Assembly: GCA_963760735.1 (NCBI GenBank)
Contig: CAVXEB010000002.1
Span: 372,001 to 436,000, forward strand
Length of the DNA stretch: 64,000 nt
Reading direction: 5' to 3'
From: CF-46 sp963760735
Lineage (GTDB): Bacteria > Chloroflexota > Limnocylindria > Limnocylindrales > CSP1-4
A program made the translations under genes and the position numbers. Positions 23,893-32,329 of the stretch are shown piece after piece (within the stretch, counting starts at the first letter, position 1; each line of letters begins with the position of its first letter). The notes beneath the pieces are model-generated. The model saw nothing but the letters and a program-made list of their open reading frames with translations. It made no database searches and had not been told where the DNA came from.

Positions 23893-25805
23893 GTGGTTCC
23901 CTCCCCGGTGAGGCCGATGATCCGCGAGGATCGTGGTGGGCGGTCGGCGGCGGATGCGCGTCGGAGCTGATCCGGACGGCGCCGTCGGCGGGCAAGCGCG
24001 AACGCAATGAGCAGGGTCGCGATGACCGCGAGTCCCAGGGCGGACGGAGTCGCGAGATCGCCGAGGCGTGTCGAGCTCGGCGACGTCCCGGGTGCGGCGC
24101 CGGCGGTCGCGACGACCCACGGCCGATCGAGGCGCGCGGTTCCGCGCCCCGGTCGCTCCACCTCGAGGCGGAGACGCCAGGCGCCCGACACCGTCAGGCC
24201 GCCCGTCGAAGCCTCGTATCGACCGGGACCCGCGAGCGCGGCCGCGATCGGCCCGCTCTCGACGCCGGTCGGCGAGACGATGTGGATGACGACGCGGCTG
24301 ATCGGCGCCGGAGTCGGCCGGCGGGTGTCGAAGACGCCGACGCTGATGAAGTTCGGGCCGGGCCGGTTGGGCCGGACGACGGCGGTGAGGATCAGATCGT
24401 CGGCGGGTTCGGCGAGCTCGGTCGAGGCGATCGGCGCCGGGTCGACGCCCGGGCCGCGAGCCGGCGGCGTCGCAGACAGGGTCCCGGCGAGCAGGACGAC
24501 CGCGATGCCCGCAACCGCCTCGCCCCGAAGGACACGTCGGCCCGGGCTCGCGGGGCGACGACCGTGGATTCTCGTCGCATTCCACGCGCCGGCCGCGAGG
24601 AGGAGGGCGACCACCACCGTCTTCGCCACGAGCAGCCGACCGTACGGGGTGGAGACGAGCGCGTCGACCGTCGCGACGAGCTGGCCGGAGAGGTAGACAC
24701 CGCTGATCGCGAGCCCGGCGACGGCCGGCACGGCGAGCCAGGCGAAGGCGGCGAGCACCGGGCGGACCGATCGGACCGAACCGCTGCGCAGCGACGGTCC
24801 GACAGCCGCGGCGAGGGCGATCAGCCCGCCGACCCAGACCGCGGCCGCGACGTCGTGCAGCGCGAGGGCAGCGGTCCGGACGGCGAGCTCGTTCGCGGGG
24901 CCGACCGCCGCGTGGCCGGACCAGGCCGCGGAGCCGCCCGCGACCCCGACCAGGACGATGGTCGCCAACGCGAGGCGCGGGCCAGCGGGCCGCGGCTCCG
25001 GCGCGCTCCCGGGGGGAGCAGGGATCCATTCGGCCTGGGCGCAGCGCGCGGCGACGACCGCGAGGCCGACGATCGCGACCTCGTGGACGATCCACGCGGT
25101 GCCATGGCTCGTGCCGAGAGCCGTCAGCACCGTCGAACCCAGAGAGCGATCGCCTGCGGCGCCGAGCGTGCGGATGAGAAGGCTGCCGAACCCGGTGACG
25201 ATGGCCAGCAGGCCCGCGGCACGCGCGAGGAACGCAACGCTCCGCCGCGGGACTCCGACGGCATCCTGCGGGCCTCGGCGGATCCGCAGCAGCAGTGCGT
25301 ACAGCGCCAGCGACCCGACCAGGACCGCCTGTGCCAACCTGTCGAGGAAGGTCGCGGCCGCGTCGCCAAGATCCGTCTCGGCCGCGGCCGCGGACCCCGT
25401 CCCGGTCGCCGGCTCGCCGACGCCGAAGACCGACGACCCGATCGAGGCATGCAGGTCGCTGCTGTCCACGACCCGCCACTCCAGCCGATGGACGCCGGGC
25501 CGGAGGCCGGGCGTGGCGATGATCAGCGTGGCCTGGTTCGCCGGATCCAGCGACAGGCGCCCGACGGCCTCGAGAGCGCCATTGGCATCCACGAGCCGGA
25601 CCGTCGACAGCGGGATCGAGATCGCCTCGCTGAACGTCACCCGGATCTCGTCGGGCGAGGTCGTGACGGAAGCCCCGTCGGCGGGCTCACTCGCGACGAA
25701 CGTCGCGTGGGCGAAGGCGCCACCCGGGAGGAGCGCGGCAAGAACCAGGGCCGCCGCCAGTGCGACGACCGATCGGCGCCCCCGGCCGGCGAGATCAGTG
25801 GGCAA
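23889..25805 (-). CDS. CopC-CopD fusion copper protein with C-terminal YtkA-like domain
   Basis: A 638-residue protein. A signal peptide (ALAAALVLAALLPGGAFA) is cleaved to expose His (HATFVASEPADGASV), the usual first copper ligand of CopC; the CopC domain continues to about 125 with DSSDLHASIG. CopD follows with about eight helices (SGHAAVGPANELAVRTAALA, LHDVAAAVWVGGLIALAAA contain the conserved His). A soluble domain about 485-590 (SVGVFDTRRPTPAPISRVVI) resembles YtkA-like modules, then a last helix and basic tail. CopC/CopD bind and import copper. The TTG at 25805 overlaps the upstream gene by 11 bases and is the only in-frame start close to the signal peptide. Confidence 0.9.
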   Translation of the reverse strand: MPTDLAGRGRRSVVALAAALVLAALLPGGAFAHATFVASEPADGASVTTSPDEIRVTFSEAISIPLSTVRLVDANGALEAVGRLSLDPANQATLIIATPGLRPGVHRLEWRVVDSSDLHASIGSSVFGVGEPATGTGSAAAAETDLGDAAATFLDRLAQAVLVGSLALYALLLRIRRGPQDAVGVPRRSVAFLARAAGLLAIVTGFGSLLIRTLGAAGDRSLGSTVLTALGTSHGTAWIVHEVAIVGLAVVAARCAQAEWIPAPPGSAPEPRPAGPRLALATIVLVGVAGGSAAWSGHAAVGPANELAVRTAALALHDVAAAVWVGGLIALAAAVGPSLRSGSVRSVRPVLAAFAWLAVPAVAGLAISGVYLSGQLVATVDALVSTPYGRLLVAKTVVVALLLAAGAWNATRIHGRRPASPGRRVLRGEAVAGIAVVLLAGTLSATPPARGPGVDPAPIASTELAEPADDLILTAVVRPNRPGPNFISVGVFDTRRPTPAPISRVVIHIVSPTGVESGPIAAALAGPGRYEASTGGLTVSGAWRLRLEVERPGRGTARLDRPWVVATAGAAPGTSPSSTRLGDLATPSALGLAVIATLLIAFALARRRRRPDQLRRASAADRPPRSSRIIGLTGEGTT

Positions 25806-26286
25806 CGACGTGCTCGAGTCGCTGGCCGTCGGGGAAGACGACCGTGACGCTCGTACCCGCACGGATGATCCCGCCCGCGTTGCGGTACAGGATGAAGTAG
25901 GTCCGGCCGACGGCGAGGTCGTGGCGGGCCGCCATCGACGCCGCCGAGAAGACGGCACCGTCCGCGCCCTCGACCGCGAGCACCGGCAGCTGGGTCGGGT
26001 TGGTCATCATCTTCCCGGCCAGCTCGGAGTCGAGGACGACGAAGCGGAAGTCGATGAGACCGCCGTCGGCAGTCGCCGCGACCTGGGACACGCGGATCCC
26101 CCAGGCAGCCTCGATGGCCGGACTGGTCGGCATCGCGCTCGATCGCTCGATGGCGGATCGGACGACGCTGAACGCCACGCCGAGTCCGAGCGCCACGATC
26201 GCGACGAGGAGGATCGCGGCCAGTCGCCGCGGACCCCCGATGCCGGCGAGCGGCGTCGGCGGGGAGAAGGTCGCGAGTGGCTGCAT
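25795..26286 (-). CDS. Membrane-anchored protein of unknown function in the copper operon
   Basis: A 163-residue protein with a transmembrane segment at about 22-45 (RLAAILLVAIVALGLGVAFS) and a C-terminal soluble domain of about 110 residues (IEAAWGIRVSQVAATADGGL, DSELAGKMMTNPTQLPVLAV, HDLAVGRTYFILYRNAGGII). I do not recognise the family. The Met pair in KMM and His near the end could bind metal, but this is not shown. It sits between an oxidase-fold gene and copC-copD on the same strand, overlapping copC-copD, so it likely acts outside the membrane in the same copper pathway. ATG 26286 is preferred over a GTG 12 bases upstream because GAGGTGAG precedes it suitably. Confidence 0.72.
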   Translation of the reverse strand: MQPLATFSPPTPLAGIGGPRRLAAILLVAIVALGLGVAFSVVRSAIERSSAMPTSPAIEAAWGIRVSQVAATADGGLIDFRFVVLDSELAGKMMTNPTQLPVLAVEGADGAVFSAASMAARHDLAVGRTYFILYRNAGGIIRAGTSVTVVFPDGQRLEHVVAH

Positions 26287-26364
26287 GGGTCGTCTCACCT
26301 CTGGAGGGTCCGGGGTCGAGGCGGTTCGGGGGGAACCCGCCTCGACTCCGGGTGGAGATGCCGG

Positions 26365-29300
26365 CTACGGACCGACGGCCGTTCGGCGCGTCGATGCGAA
26401 GGAGTCGAACCAGAGGCTGCCGCCCAGCCCTCCGCCGACGGGGCCGATGAGCCCCAACCGGACGGTGTCGAGCCGGAAGGCGTTCGTGTTGATCCCGGAG
26501 ACTGTCTGGACGTTGACGCCGTTGACGCGGAGCGTGAACGACGCGGACGCGGCGCCGGCCCAGGTGATCTCGATCGGAGTCCAGCCGCTGTTGCTGATGC
26601 TGTACCAACCGGTCGTCGACGAGCCCCCGCCGCCCTGGCGGGACACCGTCGCGGAGACCTGGTCCTGACCGCTGTTCTGGCGGATCTGGACGGAGAAGAC
26701 CGTCGCGTTCGCCGCGTCAAGCCCGACGAATACCGTCCGAGCGGTCCCGCCGAGCCCGGTCAGGGCGGACGGGTTCACGTAGAACCGGGCATGGTACGAG
26801 GCGTCGAGGAATGGCGAGTTGTCCTGGGCGTAGCCGGACGAGCCGCCGATGACATTCGCCTGCATCTTGTAGGTGCCTGCCTGGGCGGAGCCGCTCGTGA
26901 CGGTCCGCCGGCTCGCCAGCCCGCCCGTAGCCGACCAGGCGCTGAGGTTACCGGACTCGAAGCCGTCCGAGAACACGTTGTTCGGATAGACGATGCTCAC
27001 CACGACCTGGTGCGTCGTGCTCCAGTTATGGGCGCCGTCGCGGATCCGGGCGGTGATCGTGTGGTTGCCCGGCGTCATGCCGAGGCTGACGAAGTTGATC
27101 GTGCTGCTCGAGGTGCCGGTGAATGGGGTCCCGTTCCCGACGCCCGGGTCGGTCCCTTCCCACCACTCGCCCGTCGTGACCGACGTGGCGTTGTCGGCGG
27201 CGCCGACTGCCGTGAGCGTGAAGGTCGTGTTGTTTGTGGCTGTGGTGTTGGTCGGGTTCGGTGAAGCCGAGAGGCTCGTGAACGTCGGGGCGACCCGATC
27301 GATCATCAGGGTCGCGGTCGCCATCGGACCCCAGTTGCCCGCCTCGTCCTTGGCATGGACGGAGATCGTGTGCGGCCCGTCGGCGTATTGGCCGAGCGCG
27401 TAAAGGTCGATCAGGGCGTAGACGGACACCGTTGGTGCGCCGAACACGCCCGTCGTCGAGAGCATCCGGCCGCCGGTGCCATCTGGGCCGATTGGGTCGG
27501 GGCCGATGAAGTACTCCGCCCAGACAACGCCGTGGTTGCCCGTGGCGACGTCACTGACCGACGCGTCGATCCGCTCGGAATAGGTGTCGGCGCCGGACTG
27601 GACGCCGAACGTCCCGTTCGTCGGGTTCGGAGTCGCTGTGACCCCGCTGGCCGACGGTCCGGTCTTGTCGACGGCGAGCGTCGTCGTCGCGACGGCGCCC
27701 CAGTTGTCGAGCGAGTCCCGGGCCCGGACGCCGATCAGGTGCGGCCCTTCGGACAGGCCGTTGACCGTCGCCTGGGACAACGTTGCGGACACGGCCACCG
27801 AGACGTCGGGCGTGCTGCTCGTCATCGGCAGGAACCCGCCGCCGTCGAGCTGGTATTGGGCCTCGACGACGTCCTGCCCGCCGGTCGTCGCATCGCTGGC
27901 CGTCCCGGAGATCGCCACGGCGCCGGTGCCGTTCGCGACCGCCGGTGAGAGGGCCAGTCCGGAGACCACGGGGCCGGTCGTGTCGAGGTTGAGCACGGCC
28001 GAGCCGACGGCGCCCCAGGCGGCGTTCGAATCCTGGCCGTGCGCGTAGAACGTGTGGTTGCCGGAGGCAAGCGTCGCGAGGTCGAGGCCGCAGGCCGCCG
28101 TGGAGCTGGTCGCGGTCGCGGACGCCGCGCCGAAGCTGCCCGTCATCGCGCAACCGGAGCCGTCGGCGCCGACGGCGTCGACGAAGAACTCGGCGGCGCT
28201 GACGGTCGCCCCGCCGTGGGCGTCGATCTGGGCGGTCAGGGTCGCCGGCACGCTCCCGTTCGATGCGTCCGGCGCGATCGCGAGGGCCGTCGTCGGCGAA
28301 CCCGCGGGCGCGCTCCCGGCGATCGTGATGAAGGTCAGCATGCCGCCGAACGCGACGGGCGTGTTGGCGGGATTCGGGTCAGCCGTGCCGAGGGCGCCGG
28401 CATTGTCCAGGTGCGTGGCGGCATCGAACAAGGCGTACCGAGCGCCGGCAGTCGCCGTCGGGGGGACCGTGACGATCGCGTCAAGCGATGCGCCCGGCGG
28501 GATCGTCTCGGCCACGACCGAGGTGGGATTTGCGAGGCGCCGGCCATCGAAGCCAACGATCGACTCGTGCAGGCCGAGGAGGCTCATCGAATGGGGGCGG
28601 AGGCCCGCGTTGACGTAGCGGAGCAGCAAGTTCCGACTGGCGCCGCTGTCGATCGCCGCCGTATCCGGGTAGGCCATGCCGTTGATCAGCCAGTACGTCG
28701 GAGGGAAGCCGGCCATCTCGAAGGTCAACGGGCTGGCGTTGAGCGCGGGGTCGATCTCGCTGAGGACGACGAGGGCCTCGTCGTCGAACGCGGTCGCGGC
28801 GTCATAGGCGCACGCGGCGCAGGTCGCGGCCGGAGGCCGGACGACGAGTGCTCCGTACATGCCCATCGCGACCTGGCGCGGCCCGTCGGCAGTCAGGCCG
28901 GCCTCGTACAGGTAGGTGCCGGGCGTGGTCGGGGTGAACGTGTAGGTTTTCGAGCCGCCGGACGAAACGCCCGTCTGATCCGGGATCAGCGGCAGCTGGG
29001 AGAGCGACAGGGACGTCGCGCCGGGGATGTCGACGTTGTGGAGGGTGATCGACACGGGGTCGCCCTGGGTGACGATGATCGTGGGCCCGGGCAGGCCGGC
29101 CAGCCCGACGGACGACGACGCATACCCCCAGATGGGCACCGTCGGTCCGCCGGGCAGGGCGACCGTCCCGGTCTTCGCCCAGAGGTCGCAGCCCGGGCTG
29201 CAGGTCGTCGCGGGCAGCGTCGACGCCGCTCGCGGCGGGGTCAGCTGGGAAATGATCCGCGTGGCCGCGAGGCCCGGGCGGCTCATCGCCTGGCGCGGAC

Positions 29301-29406
29301 CGCCAGCCGCCGAAGCCGTCGGCGCGCCCGTTCCGAGCAGGACCGACAGCATCGTCGCCGCCGCGAGCGCCCGAATGGTCCGTCGATGAGAGTGGATCGA
29401 TCTCAT
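26365..29406 (-). CDS. Secreted multicopper-oxidase-fold protein lacking copper ligands, with Ig-like repeats (paralog A)
   Basis: A 1013-residue secreted protein. Signal peptide about 10-34. Two cupredoxin-like domains (about 60-380) are clearly of the oxidase family: YLYEAGLTADGPRQVAMGMY then GALVVRP, SEIDPALNASPL, YWLINGMAYPDT and LLRYVNAGLRPHSMSLLGLH. All copper motifs are degenerate: no HxHG, no HCH, no HPxHxHG. Three or four Ig-like repeats (GPHLIGVRARDSLDNWGAVA, GPHTISVHAKDEAGNWGPMA) follow, then the same C-terminal sandwich domain as the subtilase (VFSDGFESGNLSAWSATGG). ATG 29406 follows AGGTG; it lies 9 bases after the stop of paralog B. Likely structural or partner to paralogs B and C rather than a catalyst. 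Confidence 0.85.
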   Translation of the reverse strand: MRSIHSHRRTIRALAAATMLSVLLGTGAPTASAAGGPRQAMSRPGLAATRIISQLTPPRAASTLPATTCSPGCDLWAKTGTVALPGGPTVPIWGYASSSVGLAGLPGPTIIVTQGDPVSITLHNVDIPGATSLSLSQLPLIPDQTGVSSGGSKTYTFTPTTPGTYLYEAGLTADGPRQVAMGMYGALVVRPPAATCAACAYDAATAFDDEALVVLSEIDPALNASPLTFEMAGFPPTYWLINGMAYPDTAAIDSGASRNLLLRYVNAGLRPHSMSLLGLHESIVGFDGRRLANPTSVVAETIPPGASLDAIVTVPPTATAGARYALFDAATHLDNAGALGTADPNPANTPVAFGGMLTFITIAGSAPAGSPTTALAIAPDASNGSVPATLTAQIDAHGGATVSAAEFFVDAVGADGSGCAMTGSFGAASATATSSTAACGLDLATLASGNHTFYAHGQDSNAAWGAVGSAVLNLDTTGPVVSGLALSPAVANGTGAVAISGTASDATTGGQDVVEAQYQLDGGGFLPMTSSTPDVSVAVSATLSQATVNGLSEGPHLIGVRARDSLDNWGAVATTTLAVDKTGPSASGVTATPNPTNGTFGVQSGADTYSERIDASVSDVATGNHGVVWAEYFIGPDPIGPDGTGGRMLSTTGVFGAPTVSVYALIDLYALGQYADGPHTISVHAKDEAGNWGPMATATLMIDRVAPTFTSLSASPNPTNTTATNNTTFTLTAVGAADNATSVTTGEWWEGTDPGVGNGTPFTGTSSSTINFVSLGMTPGNHTITARIRDGAHNWSTTHQVVVSIVYPNNVFSDGFESGNLSAWSATGGLASRRTVTSGSAQAGTYKMQANVIGGSSGYAQDNSPFLDASYHARFYVNPSALTGLGGTARTVFVGLDAANATVFSVQIRQNSGQDQVSATVSRQGGGGSSTTGWYSISNSGWTPIEITWAGAASASFTLRVNGVNVQTVSGINTNAFRLDTVRLGLIGPVGGGLGGSLWFDSFASTRRTAVGP

Positions 29407-29415
29407 CGTCGTCAC

Positions 29416-30812
29416 CTACTGGCTGCAGGCGCCGGCGTGCCTGTTCGCCGGCAGTGGATCGATCCGCTCCAGGGTGAGCATCCCGCCGAAGCCGGCGTCG
29501 TAGTTGGCCGACCTCGTACAGCGCGTGGCTGTGCATGACCATGTAGTACTCGCCGCACTCGTTGAAGCGAGGTGGTGCCGACCGGCAGCTGGCCCTTGTG
29601 GCCCGAGGTAGCGGGCTGCCGCTGTAGTAGGTCGCGCCGTCCTTGAAGGTCAGGTTCTGGAGCTGCGGCACCGTGACCGGGATCGGGTTGCTGACCGGGT
29701 CGAAGTGCTCCTGGTTCGTCGATAGTGGTAGGTCTGGTCCCAGGTCTGGCCGGAGCCGATCGTGAACGAGAACGTCTCGTACGAGAGGTCGTTGCCGGCG
29801 GCGTCGAACAGCGGCGTCGCGTCGCGCGCGAGCACGCGGCCGTTCTGGCCGTGCGGGTGGAACGGGTGATTGCGCGACCCGGCGTCTCAGGTAGCGGATC
29901 AGGGCCGGCGCTGGTTGGGCCGTTGGGTCCGACGCGAGGCGGGTCCGTGCACCGTGACATGGAACGAGCGAGCTGTAGGGCTGGTTGGGCAGCCAGGCCG
30001 CGTCGTTCGGCGCGATGGTGTCCGGGAACGCGCGCCCGTTGATCAGCCAGTAGCGCGGGTGGAGCTGCGTGACGTCGTACGGCTGCCCGAGCTCGATCGC
30101 CGAGTGGAGGTTCGGGTCGATCTCGGAGAGGAGCATCACGAACTCGTCGACGGCAGGAACTGGCCGAAGGGCTGCGCCGTCGTTGGCGTAGGCCCAGTCG
30201 GCGTGCCCGGCGGGGCGGACGACGAGGGCGCCGTACAGGCCCATCTGGACCTGCTTGCCGACGTCGGTGCCGCTCTCGTACAGGAAGGTGCCGGGCTTGC
30301 GACGCGACGAAGCTGTAGGTCACGGAGCCGCCGTTGGCCGCCGCGGCCGGGACGAGCGAGGTGAGCGCCGGCGCCCGTTGAACACGGGCTGCGCCGGCGA
30401 CGCCGTTGACCTGCACGTTGTCGATGCCCGGGAACATGATCGAGGTCGCCTCCGGCAGGCTGTTGTGCAGCACGACCGTCACGGTGTCGCCCTGGTTGAC
30501 GCAGAGCACCGGGCCCCGGGAACTGGAACGCGCCGCCGCTCGGGCGCGTAGCTCCAGGTCCAGATCGAGTTGCCGTCGGGCATGCTGATGTAGTCCGCGA
30601 TCGGCGGTCAGCGAGAAGGTCGCGTTCGGGCTGGTGCCGTCGTGCAGACGATGCCGGAGTCGGTGGACTCGCGGCACAGGACCGTCGATCCGACCGTCGC
30701 GCCGCGGCGACGAGCGGCCAGGAGCAGGCGGTGACCAGCGACGGTCAGCCTGCGAGCACGCAGCGCATCGTGCGGTCGCTCGGCAGCGTCCGTGTGGTCG
30801 AAAGCTGCGCAT
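29416..30812 (-). CDS. Secreted multicopper-oxidase-fold protein with C-terminal copper motifs only (paralog B; frameshifted sequence)
   Basis: About 460 residues after ignoring several single-base shifts (clean +1 at about 29508, 29570, 29887). Readable segments: GPVLCVNQGDTVTVVLHNS, QVQMGLYGALVVRPAG, FVMLLSEIDPNLHSAIELGQ, RYWLINGRAFPDTIAPND, HPFHPHGQNGRVLARD (29848-29868 for HPFHPHG), FNECGEYYMVMHSHALYEV (HSH at 29525-29533) and GFGGMLTLERIDPLPANRHA before the TAG. The N-terminal cupredoxin lacks HxHG and HCH (ESGTDVGKQ replaces the HCH region). The start near 30812 or 30768 is uncertain because the signal-peptide region is also shifted. It follows paralog C within about 25 bases. Confidence 0.75.
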
Positions 30813-30837
30813 GGCGGAGCAGTCGCCATGTCGTCTG

Positions 30838-32291
30838 TCAAGGCGATCACGTGTTCGGTGCCGTCTGCGGCGGGCAGCGTGCCCGGCGGCGTACACGCGG
30901 ACCTCGGTCATCTGCCCGCCGAGGCCCGGAGCCGCCGGGCTTGTTGAGCGCGCCGAGCGCGTTGTTGAAGAGCAGGTACGTGTCGTACGCCCGACGCCGG
31001 TCTTGGGCGGCGCCGTGAAGATCGCGTCGTAGCTCTCGCCGGCGCCGAGGTAGATCGTGTCGGTCGACGTAGCTCGTGTCGGCGCCGTTGCGGAGGCCGC
31101 CGGTGCCGAGCCCGCGCAGGGGCGTCGCGTCCTTGCCGACGACGTGCATCTGGATGCCGGTGAGCTTCATCGACGGCTGGGTGTAGCCGAGGTTGACGAA
31201 GCGCAGGAGGACCCGGTCGCCGGCGTTGCACTGGATCAGCGAGGAGATCGGCTGGGACTCGAGGTCCGGGCGGCCGGCCGGCGCGATCAGGTCGCCGGTC
31301 GCGCAGGTCGGTGCCGCCGCCGTTCGGCGCGAGCGTGTCCGGGTACGACCGGCCGTTCATCAGGTAGAAGTCGGCGTGGAAGTCGCTCCAGTCGCTCACC
31401 TGGATGTGCGCGTCGTCGTAGTGCGACTGGGCCCAGAACTCGTTGAGGAAGATCGCCGAACTCGCGGTCGTAGGCGGTCGAGCGCGGGTCGCTCAGGCGC
31501 GACGCCGTCGTTGTAGGCATAGCCGAGCGGAGCGCCGGCCGGGCCGCCGTTGTAGCGGGCGATCGGGCCGCCGCGCCGCTGCCCGTCTTGTTCTGCGCCG
31601 GCCGGACGAAGACGATCCCGTCCATGCCCATCTGCACGTGCTCGACGTCCTCGTTGTGGCAGTGGTACATGTACGTGCCGGGGTCGGTCGGGTGGTAGTA
31701 GTACGGGAAGTCGGCCCGATCGGAACGGAGATCGACATCTCCGGCACGCCGTCGAACAGGGGCGTCGCGTTCCGGAAGCCGTGCCAGTGGATCGTGTGCG
31801 AGTCGGTCAGGTCCGGCCGCACGGCCAGGCCGAGGTTCGTCGAGCGTGATCTGGATCGCGTCGCCCTCGTCGAAGAACAGGAGCGGCGCGGAGTGCTGGA
31901 CCTGGCTCTTCTGGGCCAGGATCTTCGGTTGTTCGTCGTCTTGGCGGGCGTCGGGCCGGCCGGCGTCCAGGCTCGTGACGTCACGGAAGCCGAAGACGTA
32001 GGTCGTCAGCGCCGGCGGCGCCAGTGGATCCGGGCTGTAGGTCGTGCCGCCCTCGCTGACGGATCCCGGGATGGAGATCCACCCATCGCTCGCGGCGAGG
32101 TGCACGAAGCGTGTGGGAACGGGCGACGGCGCACCGGCGCCGACCAGCTGCTCGAGCCGTCGCGGCCCAATGGAAGCCAGGGTGGGACCGGACCAGCGCG
32201 GCAGGACGCCGACGGCACCGATCAGGCTGAGCCCGCCAACCTTCAGCAGGTCGCGTCGAGCGATAAGCTGTCGCCGGAGCTGATCAGACAC
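30838..32291 (-). CDS. Tat-exported multicopper-oxidase-fold protein with domain-1 copper motifs only (paralog C; frameshifted sequence)
   Basis: About 480 residues with several shifts. GTG 32291 follows GGGAGGGGAG. The N-terminus has a twin-arginine signal, ARRDLLKVGGLSLIGAVGVL. Domain 1 keeps HTIHWHGFRNATPLFDG (HWHG at 31778-31789) and YMYHCHNEDVEHVQMGM (31638-31664), which contains a type-1 copper Cys-His set. Domain 2 reads YLMNGRSYPDTLAPNGGG and LLRFVNLGYTQPSMKLTGIQ, where the HPxHxHG motif is lost, and FNNALGALNKPGG where HCH would be. The stop near 30838 is a best guess. It begins 38 bases after the giant beta-helix gene and is likely co-transcribed. Confidence 0.78.
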
Positions 32292-32329
32292 GCTGGCTCT
32301 CCCCTCCCGGGATGGCTTGCCGGCAGGAC

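Noticed and set aside
22574..24007. A 477-residue frame inside the subtilase
   Set aside because: It is a different phase of the same strand with Arg-rich content; the subtilase catalytic triad is in the other frame.
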